Positions 54,916 through 64,000 of a stretch of 64,000 nt of DNA are shown here, in pieces; position 1 is the first letter of the stretch, and every line of letters begins with the position of its first letter. The position numbers and the translations under genes are program-made. The notes beneath the pieces were generated by a model, which saw only the letters and a program-made list of their open reading frames with translations, made no database searches and had not been told where the DNA came from. This stretch comes from Trichosporon coremiiforme (lineage: Eukaryota > Basidiomycota > Tremellomycetes > Trichosporonales > Trichosporonaceae), in NCBI GenBank assembly GCA_039545355.1, contig BCJJ01000020.1, positions 496,001-560,000 on the forward strand, written 5' to 3'.

Positions 54916-55811
54916 CTACTTGGTCATGCTCGCTTCTCGGTCCATGACTCGCTGGTCGAGCTTGACGAGGATCACTGTGCGCTGCGGGTACTGGTCTGTC
55001 GACACGGTGTGCGCTGTGACTCGGGCCGGCTAGGTGATCAGTACTTGCTCCTGCACATGTCACTCACAACGTCAAGGCCGTCCAGGACTCCCTCCACGAT
55101 TCCGGCTGTGAAGGCTTCGCAGCTCAGCTGCGACATGTCCTTCGGAATCGAAATGTGCTGTGTCAGAGGCGGCTGGTTCATCGTAATCATGTCTGGTGTC
55201 AGAAAGAAAAGCCTTCCTGGACCCACATTCATCCTCTCCCTCGACACTACGCTCGAGACCGTCTGCTGACCGCCCGAACGCGTACTTGTACACTTGCGTG
55301 TGCACAAACTGCAGAATGGGAATTAACCGGTGCTCTCTCCGCGGGTCCTGCAAGTTAGTTTTGTCGCGCAGACCACGCGCACCTTCATGCTCGACGACTG
55401 GGCGTTACGCAGCAGCAGCAGCGCGAGGATCCTGCTTCCGGCCTCATATCCGAGCGCCGTTAGCCTGAATAGTCAGTGATTGTTGTAACTGTGTGCTCAC
55501 CTCTTCTCCAGATCAGCCACACTGTCCACTCTGGACTGGCTGTATGCCACAATCTCAGCGAACAAGAACGACCATGCCGACAAAGACACCTCTGCGCCCT
55601 TTGTCTTGTTCAGCGGCCGCTCCAGAATGTTCGCGCCTGCCGGAGGAAGGAGAGGCTGCTGCTGTCCGAGCCCGCTCTGCGGCCGGGGCGAGCCCCGTGA
55701 GTCGATCAAAGAACGGGGGACCTGGGAGACGGTGCTTGTCGAGGTGTTCGTGCTGTAAGCGTAGAGCGGCGGGTTCGGCCCGCTGCTGGACGGCGGTCTT
55801 GATGACGACAT
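54916..55811 (-). CDS. TRS31: TRAPP complex subunit Trs31/TRAPPC5
   Basis: Five exons (55811-55501, 55464-55383, 55347-55227, 55192-55068, 55029-54916) encode 250 residues. The TRAPPC5 core starts near residue 62 (NILERPLNKTKGAEVSLSAW, FLFAEIVAYSQSRVDSVADL). It continues LTALGYEAGSRILALLLLRN, then ISIPKDMSQLSCEAFTAGIV and VTAHTVSTDQYPQRTVILVK. The subunit belongs to the TRAPP tethering complexes, which activate Rab GTPases (Ypt1 and others) in ER-Golgi and endosomal traffic. The ~60-residue Ser/Pro-rich N-terminal tail is longer than in the ~190-residue animal protein. Intron 3 has a GTGGGT donor. I started at the ATG at 55811; a longer frame reaches 55892. Confidence 0.95.
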
Positions 55812-56384
55812 TGTTGGTGGGTGGACAAGAAGTGAATGATCGAGAGGTGTGACGTTGACGCTATCTCGGTATCGGCCATTTGCTTCCGTCATCCGAAACA
55901 GTCAGAAGATACCCGGAAACATGCATGTTCTAATAATTTATGATTTAAAAGGAAGCAGTAAACTGCGAGTCTCGCAGGCAGCCTTGACGGACTCGAGCAA
56001 CACTGCAATGTAGACATCTCGCCGTTGTGTCGGGCCCGGCCCCTCGCGGCGGCGTTTCAGCCTACGGCCTATGTTCTGTCATTCTCCTCCGCAGTTCTGA
56101 CGCCGCCCAGCGGAGCGACCTTGCTCCTTTCATAATACTTGGCTCGTCTCTCGGCTTGACTCTCGGTATGCTCAACCGATCGACAGAGTCCATGTGATTA
56201 TGTGCATACTGCATGTGATTAAGTAGACCTCTATAAGAAAATGGAAATGTGCGCTACGCGCTCTATGATAGGACAGGGTAGGCGCCTGCTGTCCTGATGG
56301 TTGGCGATCGCTCGCCGCGAGCGACCATGCGACAGCCTCGCGACCTGACAGCCAAGCGAACGCTTCGCTCGGCTTGCTCAAAGC
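55812..56384. other. AT-rich intergenic region
   Basis: About 570 bases between two genes that are both on the minus strand: the promoter of TRAPPC5 and the 3' end of the DHA1 transporter. AT-rich around 55930-56240. No gene seen. Confidence 0.55.
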
Positions 56385-58753
56385 TTAGGCCGTCTCAATG
56401 TTCGGCGTAAACTTGGACTTGGCGCGGAGCCTCGGGCCCAACTTGATGAGCAGCAGGGGGACGGGCGTCATGGCGAGCGCAATGAAGCCGAGGAGGGACG
56501 AGGCCCACTGCGTGCCGAGCTTCTCGTACATCTGCGTCGCGAAGAGGGGGAATCCGGCTCCGAAGGCCGAACGCACGACTGTCGAGGCCGCCAGCGCACT
56601 GGCCGCCGCCCACAGGTACACGTCGACGATGTAGTTGAAGAGGGAGGTGTAGAGGCCGAGGACGCCGACGCCGAGCAGTCCGCCCGCGAGGACGGGCGAG
56701 ATCCAGTGGATCGACGAGTAGCTCGTCCAACCGAACCAGAACATGGCGATGACGAGGCACCAGGACGCAATGACGCAGAGCTGCAGGCGCAGTTCCGGCG
56801 CAGGCATCAGCGGCGCAACACGCTTGCACTGCTTCTGGTAGCGCGGCTCCATGATCGTGACGTAGCCGATGCAGCAGATGACGCCGCCAGTGAAGAAGCC
56901 GAGGAACGCGAGACCGTTCTCGCCCGCGTTGAAGCCGTGGTTCTTGACGAAGACGAAGGGGAAGGCTTCGAAGAGAAGGTACACGACGCCGTACACGAAG
57001 GACATGTAGATGGTGATCGCGAGCAGCATCGGCTCGAGGAAGAGCATGATGAAGGGCTTCAGGATGATGTCGTTCACGCGCTGCTTGAGCGACGTCTCGT
57101 GCCGCTCGATCGGAGCGTACCACCTGTCGTCACCCGTCTCCTTGCGCAGGCGCTGGGCCTTCTTCTTCAGAATGACGGGGGCGTACGTCTCGGGCAACGT
57201 GAAGGTGATCAGAGCGAGGCAGGTGCCGGCGAAGATCGTAGTGACCCAGAAGACCCAGCGCCACGACGCACCGCCGACCGAAATGAAGCCGGCGATGATC
57301 GGGCCTAGCGACGGGCCGGCGAAGGGCGCAAGACCGAAGAGGGCCATCGCCCTTCCACGGTAGTCCGAGTCCCAGATGTCTGTGCAGTTAGTCACCGTGA
57401 TCTGCAGTCTGTGGCACTTGTACTCACCAGCAAGCAGGGCACCGGAGTTGGTCAGCGGAGCGGCCGCAAAGGTGCCGGACAGGAAGCGGAAGATGAGGAT
57501 GCCCGCCGTATTGGGCGCGAGCGCGCATCCGATTTGGAAGCCGACATAGAAGACAAACGACAGGATGGCGATCGGCCGCCGTCCGTAGATCTCAGAGAGG
57601 GGACCCCACAGGAGCGGTCCGAGGCAGTATCCGGCAACGAAGAGGGAGATGCAGAGAACGCCGACCTCGGTCCCGATATGGAACTGCTCCATCAGGTCGG
57701 TCATGATGCCCGACGGGGCACTGGACGCGAACGTCGAGTTCATCACGAGCAGCGAACCGAGGACCGTCAGGTACCACCTGAATCCGAGCGACCAGTTCTG
57801 TACGTCAGCGCGAGTTCTTCATCATCATCACCAGCAACAGCAGCAGCAGCAGCGGAGCCCCTCGTTACGACCGACGGCACCGATGCGGATAACGGGGATA
57901 GCGGGAACTGGCTCCGCACGCGGAGTGCGACGTCAGGAGAGGCTGGCCGGATCGGTGCACAGCCCTCGCTTAGATCGGCTGTGGCGTTCCACCCAGGGCC
58001 AGGGCCGCGCTGCAGGCTTCCAGCCGCGGTAGATCCGACCGTGCAAACTTGCTAGCCCATGTGAGCAGGCTGCTTGCGTGCTGCCCGCTCGGTCGGAGCG
58101 TGCTTGGGCATGTGCTAGCGCGACGATCGACCAGTGCCCACAGCCCCCATGCAGTGTACTGGACTCACCTTCGGGTTGATCTTCTCTCCGGGCTCGAACT
58201 TGACCGACCACGGGTCCGCGGCGATCTTCTGGCGCTCTTCCTCACGCTGCTCCGCCTCCTCGCGCGAGCGCACGGGCACGAGACCCTCCTCCTGGTCGAT
58301 CGAGTCGGGGGACACACCACCGAACAGACTGGCGGCCGCCGGCTGGTGGCTAAGCGTGCGGTCCATGGTTCCAATGATGTGCGGGTGCTCGCCGCCGACG
58401 TAGATCGGGGTCTCGATCGAGCGGCTGCGAACGGGGCCGGCGGGTGCGGAACCGGGGTGGACGGCGGCGGAGGGGGAGGGAGGGGAGATGGGGTTGACAG
58501 GCGAGGTGCTCCGCGGCGACGTCCGTCCCGTCAGCCGGGACCAGGCGCTCTGCGTCCGCGCCGGCGCCGAGACGGGCTCCGGAGCGACGGGCGGAGGCGC
58601 AGAGGTATCGTGCTCGCCCTTCTCGTTCAGGACTGAGGTCTTCTCCTTTGGCGAACTGTCGGCGGAGGCGATGAGCGTCTCCCCCGTCTGCCGCGACATG
58701 CGGTCAGTGAGGTCGCCCTTCTCCATGCGGTCTACGGCGTCTCTCTTCTCCAT
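56385..58753 (-). CDS. MFS transporter, DHA1 (drug:H+ antiporter-1) type
   Basis: Three exons, 58753-58169, 57797-57428 and 57379-56385, give 649 residues. A ~190-residue cytosolic N-terminus, Ser/Pro-rich, precedes twelve helices starting with NWSLGFRWYLTVLGSLLVMN. Landmarks are GPLLWGPLSEIYGRRPI (motif A, GPLSE-GRRP), ADIWDSDYRGRAMALFG and GPIIAGFISVGGASWRWVFW (motif C region). The loop after helix 6 holds FTLPETYAPVILKKKAQ. These match fungal DHA1 polyamine and multidrug exporters of the Tpo/Flu1 group. Substrate unknown. The first intron is 371 bases, long for this genome, and contains a CAG-rich stretch (about 57830-57850, plus strand). The second intron (57427-57380, 48 bases) is stopless and 3n long, so retention would add 16 residues before ADIWD. 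Confidence 0.93.
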
Positions 58754-59900
58754 GATGCAGTGAGGATATGAATTGGTTCTAGTCGATACAGTCGGAGCAG
58801 GTGGCCGCTCTTGCGGAATGGGTGTGACCGAAGAGGAATGTGTGCGTGCGATGTGATCAGTCAAGCGGCGTCTAAGGCGGCGTCGGAGGTAGTGTGAGTC
58901 GAGTCGCGGAGAGTGAGTCGAGTGAGTGCTTCGGTGCCGAGTTTGGAATATGAGTGGAGCGGCAAAGCGATGGCAGCGTTAGCAGAGACTGTGATCGGAA
59001 AGATTTGACGGGGGGGTGCGGCGGCATGGAGCATAAATATTTATTGCACCACAGCGGGCCTCGGCTTGGTCGGTGCGGGACATGCGGGTGGTGCAATGTT
59101 TTCACGGAGGGAGCGGAGGGAAGCTTATCCAAGACGGGACAGCTGATGTCTCAGGTCCCCCTGTTGGTCCTCGGGCGCTGCAGCGTCGGACATCAGGGGC
59201 AGCCGGGGCTGTATCGGTTAGCTCGGAGGGTTCCCCTTTGTAATCACAGGTGAGTCTGATTTATCCGGCTAGATTAGTGGTATTTATAACTGCCTAGTCG
59301 GGCTTCTTTGTCAGCGACCAACCACAGCGCACACAGACTGCGCCATCCGCATGACCTCACACTTTACATTCGTCCGCATGATTGGCCGGCCCCGCCGTGC
59401 CTCCGTTCAACGGACGGTTCACGGACGGCTGCTCCTGGTGCCTCGGAGCTGACCGAGGAGTCCGCAGCACGAAATTTCTGATGCGGTCAGCAGCTCATTC
59501 ATCATCAATGACGCCAGCGGCTCGACACTCCTCATCACGCACATCCCAGTCCGTTCCAGGCCCTTCGCCGCCCAAGCATAAGCGCCCTAAGCGCCTTGTC
59601 GCATCGGAGATCAGCGAACGGATCGAACGGACTCGCAACACGTACAGCGGCGTTCAACCATCGGCCGTTGTCACCCGTCACTACTCCCCCATTGCCGCTC
59701 AATAGATCCGTCTGCATTCTCCGGTCGACAGCACCCCCTGGTTCGTGACACATGTATATACATCACTAAAGGACTAGAACTCTCGTCGTGACTGCCGACA
59801 GAGGAATGCATCTAGTTTCAGGGTGCATGTTGCACTGCTTCCGGACTCCGGACTCTCGACTTCCTTTTCTTTGTCTCAGGTCGTGCGAGTCGAGGACCGA
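58754..59900. promoter_or_regulatory. Region upstream of the DHA1 transporter with a possible small gene
   Basis: Holds the transporter promoter and a TATA-like TATTTATAA near 59280 that may serve a plus-strand transcript. See the low-confidence CDS at 59480. Otherwise no gene. Confidence 0.45.
59480..59705 (+). CDS. Doubtful small basic Ser-rich ORF
   Basis: A frame of 74 residues from an in-frame ATG at 59480: Ser/Pro-rich at first, then basic (PPKHKRPKRLVASEISERIE), ending VVTRHYSPIAAQ. The C-terminal half looks protein-like and a TATA-like sequence lies ~200 bases upstream. An unseen upstream exon is possible. No family recognised. It may be noise. Confidence 0.28.
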
Positions 59901-60104
59901 TCACTGCGTCGTCGGCAGCTTCTCGTAGTGACCCCAGTTCTCGAGATTGCGGCGGAGCTTCTCACGTCCGCCGCGGTAGAAGTACACGTACGCGCCGACC
60001 GGGGCCACAACAAACAGCACTAGGAGGGCGAAGTACTTCCAGGGGTTGGAGAGGGTCGAGTAGTCCTCCTCCTCCGAGTCAAGCTCGACGGGGGTGTCGT
60101 GCAT
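59901..60104 (-). CDS. Small single-pass membrane protein
   Basis: A single short frame of 67 residues. An acidic head (MHDTPVELDSEEEDYSTLSN) is followed by one transmembrane segment, residues ~24-42 (FALLVLFVVAPVGAYVYFY), and a basic tail (RGGREKLRRNLENWGHYEKL). The charge pattern, acidic outside and Arg/Lys-rich after the helix, fits a type I one-pass membrane protein with a cytosolic basic tail. No signal peptide precedes it in this frame. It may be a small conserved ER/Golgi protein, or a last exon of a longer gene; I found no upstream exon that splices well. Confidence 0.6.
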   Translation of the reverse strand: MHDTPVELDSEEEDYSTLSNPWKYFALLVLFVVAPVGAYVYFYRGGREKLRRNLENWGHYEKLPTTQ

Positions 60105-60512
60105 GCCCTCGAGGGATTGATCGCCTTCACGTAGTCCTCGTCGCCCTCGGGAGTCAGGCTGCGGGGGATATTGCGGTTGTCCAGTGCGGAGGTGCGGAAT
60201 GGAGGCGTTGCGCCAAGATTGGTTTGACGCGGGAGCCGTAACGTTTGGTGTTCAAGCGCGGTATGCGTGTGCCAGTGGTCAGGCATGTCGGGCCAGACAC
60301 AGTTCATTTGCAGGTCGATAGGCGATCATGCGGCCGAAAGAGCGAAGTGCAGCGTGCACGGTCAGCAAACAGACGTGACACGTGTCGCCCAGTAACGTTG
60401 AGATAACAGATTGTGATGTGCCGTTCCAGGTGTTCCAAATATTGATAAAGATTAAAGATAGTAGCGAGAGTTGCGTGCGAGATGGGGTAATGTGCATACG
60501 TCAGAATCTACC
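60105..60512. other. Intergenic region
   Basis: About 400 bases between two minus-strand genes. They hold the promoter of the small membrane protein and the cyclophilin 3' region. A minus-strand frame of 95 codons (60307-60020) overlaps the small gene and has no motif. Confidence 0.5.
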
Positions 60513-60898
60513 CTACAGCTCAGCACGAAGAGGTACCTGGTTGCCATTGTCATCAATTTCGTGCTCGATCTCGAGCTGCGCGGGTCTGTTAGCGGAAGCT
60601 CTTGCAGTAACAGGGCAAACTCACCTCTCCGGAGTCAACAATGGTGACGGGCTCAACGGGGCGGTCGCCAGAGCCCTTCTTGACGTCCTCGATCGCGTGG
60701 ACAATGTCCATGCCCTCGAGGACGTGGCCGAAGACAACGTGGCGGCCGTCGAGCCAGCTGGTCTTGACAGTGCAGATGAAGAACTGGGAACCGTTCGTGT
60801 CACGGCCGGCGTTGGCCATAGCTGCGGTGTTGTTAGAGAGGCAGACTCCACACAACCAGAGCATCTACTCACAGAGGACACCGGGACCAGTGTGCTTC

Positions 60899-60936
<38 letters not shown>

Positions 60937-61503
60937 CGACTTGCCGCCGCGGCCGTCGCCAGAGGTGAAGTCACCACCCTGGATCCTGCCGGTTAGCTAA
61001 CGTCCAACTAGAGCTAGCTCGGATACTCACATGAAGTCCTTGATGACACGGTGGAAGCTGGAGCCCTTGTAGCCGAAGCCGAGGTCAGTGCCGTCGGCCT
61101 TCTTGCCAGTCGCGAGGGCGCGGAAGTTCTCAGCCGTCTTGGGGGTGGTCCTGCATGTCAGCTATGTGGTCCCATCTGCAAGCCAAGCTGGCGGAGGCGG
61201 GCCATGGACATGTGCCCGCAGCGCCTGCAAGCGAACCGCCCTTACGCTTCAAGCACAGCGAGCTAGGCAACCCGCCGCATCAAAGAGAAATCGCAGGAGC
61301 TCATTCGTGCTGTCTGCTCCGCCTGTCCACACTCACTTGCCGTAGAGGCCCATGACGACACGGCCCATGGGCTTACCACCATGCTCAATGTCGAAGTAGA
61401 CCTTGTTGGTGATGATGGGGCCCTTGGCAGCCTGGGCAGGCACCAGGAAGAAGGCGAAGGTCAAGATGACCGCAAAGAAGGGAAGGAGGGAAAGGCGAGC
61501 CAT
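60513..61503 (-). CDS. Secretory-pathway cyclophilin (peptidyl-prolyl isomerase)
   Basis: Five exons (61503-61337, 61150-61031, 60985-60873, 60821-60625, 60575-60513) give 219 residues. A signal peptide ([19 protein letters not shown]) is followed by the cyclophilin domain. Active-site residues are visible in [16 protein letters not shown] (catalytic Arg, Phe, Gln), [20 protein letters not shown] (the Trp that confers cyclosporin A binding), and VFGHV with its His. It catalyses cis-trans isomerisation of prolyl bonds during folding, probably in the ER, like yeast Cpr2/Cpr5. The C-terminus is QVPLRAEL with no HDEL, so it may be secreted or weakly retained. Divergent from the DNAJC9-type J protein, another chaperone-linked gene. 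Confidence 0.95.
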
Positions 61504-61822
61504 CTTGCTGTTCTGTCGATTGCTCGATGGACAAAGAGAAACTCAAGAGGGTGCAATGTCGCTCAAGCTGGGTCACACTGCACGCTGCCGCGTACGTGTG
61601 ACCTCCACGTCTCGATCGAGGCTCCTGAGTGGGTGAGCGTGCGCCTATTCACGGCCGACATGAAAGGAGGGTCGCAACGCGTCATCGATTCCATGCCTAT
61701 TTTGAGCCTCATTTGGGGCGCCTACGCGGCGTTCACCAGGACCTGAGCGCGACGCGTCCAGTCGCGAAAGTCATGTCCGCTCCTTGACATTTGCCACCAG
61801 CCACCATACAAGTCGCGCAAGC
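61504..61822. promoter_or_regulatory. Shared upstream region of cyclophilin and J protein
   Basis: About 319 bases between divergent genes. TTTGCCACC (reverse of GGTGGCAAA) lies at 61790-61798, only about 25 bases before the J-protein ATG. No separate gene. Confidence 0.5.
61790..61798 (-). promoter_or_regulatory. GGTGGCAAA nonamer in the J-protein leader
   Basis: TTTGCCACC on the plus strand, so GGTGGCAAA on the minus strand, 25 bases upstream of the DNAJC9-like start codon. One of six copies in the window. Confidence 0.35.
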
Positions 61823-62976
61823 ATGGACGACACCGCCGACCCGCTGCTTTCCTTCTTCTCGCCGAAAGAGGCCGCACAGGAGAACATCCTGTACTCCATC
61901 CTAGGTGCTGAGCCGAGCGCGTCGCATGAGCAGCTCAAGAAGGCGTACCGTTTGAAGGCTCTCCGTTGCCATCCGGACAAGCACGCGGGCAAGGGCCCTA
62001 AGGAGGTCGAGCGCCTGAAGCACGAGTTCCAGCAGGTCGGCTTCGCATGGGCTGTTCTCAGCGATGAGAAGAGGAAGAAGAGGTGAGTCGTCTTGCGACG
62101 ACTGAGCTGGCATTGGACGTTTCAGCTGACATCAGGTACGACTCGACCGGGCGCACCGACGAGATCAAGTTTGACGAGGTGTCGTGGGACGACTACTTCG
62201 CGGACCTGTTCGACAGAGTGGACAGGAAGATCCTCGACGACGACCGGAAGAAGTATCAGGGGTCTGCCGAGGAGCTGGAGGACCTTATCGAAGCGTACGA
62301 GGGAACGCAGGGCGACCTGGCCAAGATCATGGAGCGCATCCCGCACTCGACGCACTCGGATGAGAAACGTTTCGTCAAGCTGCTGAACGGCCAGATTGCC
62401 GATGGTGCTATCAAGGAGACGAAGGCGTGGCGCTCGTCCTCGAAGGACGGTAAGGCGGCCGCGAAGCGCAAGGCAAAACAGGAGAAGGAGGCCGAGGCGG
62501 CCGAGAAGCAGGCCAAGGAGCTCGGCGTATGGGACGAGTTCTTCGGCGACGGCAAGAAGGGCAAGCGGAAACGCGACGCTGCCGGAGGTAGCGACGAGGT
62601 GAGTTTTCCAGGATCGCTGAAAGCTAACGTACAGGCATCGCTCGCGGCTCTGATCCAGAAGCGCCAGGTCGGCCGCGCGAATGTCTTCTCAGCGCTCGAG
62701 GCCAAGTACGCGTCGTTCGAGTCATACGAGGAGGAGATCGAGATAGAGTACTCGACTTCCTCGGGCAAGTCGACGAAGGGCAAGAAGGGCAAGGGCAAAA
62801 AGGCGCAGGACGAGGATCCGCTCGCCGATGCCGACTTTGAAGCCCTGCAGGCCAAGATGTTCGGCGGCAAGAAGCAGAAGGCGAAGAACACTCATGCTGA
62901 GCTCGACGACCTTGACGACGACGCGTTCGCCGCTCTCCAGGCCAAGATGTTCGGAAACAAGAAGGCGAAGAAGTAG
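61823..62976 (+). CDS. J-domain protein, DNAJC9 type
   Basis: Three exons, 61823-62082, 62136-62598 and 62635-62976, give 354 residues. The J domain has ILYSILGAEPSASHEQLKKA and the HPD motif at residues 50-52 (RCHPDKHAGKG). FDEVSWDDYFADLFDRVDRK and KYQGSAEELEDLIEAYEGTQ follow, as in DNAJC9. DNAJC9 in animals is a nuclear co-chaperone that recruits HSP70 to histones H3-H4; the role here is inferred. The C-terminus has two related GDDLD-like helical repeats (ADFEALQAKMFGGKK and DAFAALQAKMFGNKK), separated by basic stretches. The last intron is only 36 bases, stopless and 3n long (62599-62634). Divergent from the cyclophilin. Confidence 0.94.
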
Positions 62977-63457
62977 ACACCTTGTCACCACATGTTGTAA
63001 CATAATGCACCTGAGTTCTAGATGTGTGCGAACTCGCAGCATTCCGCATCGGGGGCTTCGGCGTTGACAGGGAGGATGCGGTGTGCGGACCTTCCCCGGG
63101 TCAGGCGTGGTGCGACGAGGGACACCACCGCGCTGCCTCAGACTGTCCGGAATGGCAGCTCAGCCCTCCCGCCTCCAGCACAGCAGAGGACGGCGCCAAG
63201 ATGCACACTCACCCCAACAACTCACATGTGCCAGACACTCGGACCAGTTGGTGCCAGTTGTGCCAGTTGTGACTCCGCGCCTCGTAGCATGTACCCCATA
63301 GCTTCTCGTCGAGGACGGTATATAAGATCATCGAGCTCGGCATTGTCTTGTCTGTTTTACCCAACCCAGCTCCACTAACTAGACTGACTAGGCTGCCGCG
63401 ACTCACTCCACTCTGCTTCATACCACCGACCTACGCAACAGGAACGCCTACAACAGC
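62977..63457. promoter_or_regulatory. Upstream region of the last gene with TATA box
   Basis: About 480 bases. A TATATAAG-type box (CGGTATATAAG, near 63316-63326) lies about 135 bases upstream of the ATG at 63458. A short AGTTGTGCCAGTTG repeat occurs at about 63246-63270. No other gene. Confidence 0.5.
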
Positions 63458-64000
63458 ATGTCCAGCCATGGCCCCCTCGTCCTCCCACTCCTTATCCTCC
63501 TCCTCCCAGCCCCAGCAGTGACGGCAGGTGACCGGGCCTCAATCCCAGCGCTGGGGACGGATAAACGTAAGCACGTTTTCTAGTGGATGGAGCGGTGTGA
63601 ACCGTCAGCGTCGACTAGTTGAGAACCTTACGACACGGTGGAGTCTGGTGGCAAGGCAACTGTGAGATTTCTTCCCAGCTGACAGACATATCAGAGAACA
63701 ACAGCCTCCTCCTCTTCACGTTGCACACTTCATACCCGTCGCTCGCTAGCTGTTCCTCACTGCCGACGACCGCCTCATCCCAACCCAATCACAGCTTTAC
63801 CCCTCATCACCCGGCTGGGCTCGGTCACCTACGGTCGTTACCACCCTCCCTCGCCGTTTCAGGCCGAACACGCCGCCTGTTGCCGTCATCTACCATCAAG
63901 CACTGCACCATGACTCGGCTCTTCCTACATCCAAGGTCTCGGAGGCCCCCCAATCCGCCCTCGGAGCCTTTTCTTCCAGCTCCAACCACACCGAACAGCT
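63458..64000 (+). CDS. 5' part of a probable secreted protein (runs off the window)
   Basis: The first exon (63458-63566) encodes a signal peptide, MSSHGPLVLPLLILLLPAPA followed by VTAGDRASIPALGTDK, ending at a GTAAGC donor. A plausible second intron boundary is the GCTGACAGACATATCAG end at about 63693, after which the frame (NNSLLLFTLHTSYPSLASC) stays open to the end of the window. A small internal exon near 63620-63660 (PYDTVESGGKAT) may lie between. The downstream splicing is unsure and the 3' end is missing. No domain recognised. Confidence 0.45.

Noticed and set aside
57820..57852. A CAG/CAT-rich stretch as a coding repeat
   Set aside because: It lies in intron 1 of the DHA1 gene on the opposite strand, so it is not translated.
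60020..60307. A 95-codon minus-strand frame overlapping the small membrane gene
   Set aside because: Its C-terminal half is the Arg/Ser/Pro-rich shadow of the small gene in another frame.
1..64000. Transposons, CRISPR arrays, insertion sequences or viral remnants
   Set aside because: I saw no long terminal or inverted repeats, no transposase or reverse-transcriptase motifs and no spaced direct repeats of CRISPR type.

Overview
The window is nuclear DNA of a basidiomycete fungus. The genes are dense, GC-rich, on both strands, and broken by many short introns of about 36-260 bases. Donors are usually GTGAGT or GTAAGT. A branch site of the form CTGAC or CTAAC sits close to a terminal CAG. Intron style and protein relatedness suggest a tremellomycete yeast, probably Trichosporonales (Trichosporon/Cutaneotrichosporon/Apiotrichum type). 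That placement is inferred and no species is claimed. Exon joins were worked out by hand from reading frame, splice motifs and known family sequences. There is no transcript evidence.

Layout: 1-2.1 kb has no recognisable gene. From 2.1 to 17.3 kb there are a PH-like protein, a small coiled-coil protein, an RNF216-type RBR ubiquitin ligase, the proteasome alpha5 subunit, an unknown small protein, a hexokinase and a secreted M36 fungalysin protease. From 17.3 to 26.9 kb genes are sparse. This block holds a tiny three-exon metallothionein, one unknown basic protein and one doubtful ORF among short repeats. From 26.9 to 43 kb there are a large disordered protein, an unknown protein, the spliceosome factor Cwc21, an AMMECR1-domain protein, an unknown protein, a DHA2-type MFS transporter, aminopeptidase P and the 25-kDa cleavage factor Im subunit (NUDT21 type). 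From 43.8 to 53.3 kb there are a secreted Asn-glycosylated repeat protein, a small coiled-coil protein, a polytopic membrane protein with a long charged tail, and a 1056-residue disordered protein with SLR tetrapeptide repeats. From 54.9 to 64 kb there are the TRAPP subunit Trs31/TRAPPC5, a DHA1-type MFS transporter, a one-pass small membrane protein, a secretory cyclophilin, a DNAJC9-type J protein and the start of a probable secreted protein.

There is no obvious gene cluster or mobile element. Most genes are housekeeping: protein turnover (RBR ligase, proteasome alpha5, aminopeptidase P), folding (cyclophilin, J protein), RNA processing (Cwc21, CFIm25), trafficking (TRAPPC5), sugar phosphorylation and export. 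Several pairs are divergent and share short upstream regions. The most unusual signals are a GGTGGCAAA nonamer found six times, tandem and composite CRE-like sites in shared promoters, a 7-base exon in hexokinase, three stopless introns of length 3n, and several orphan repeat or membrane proteins.
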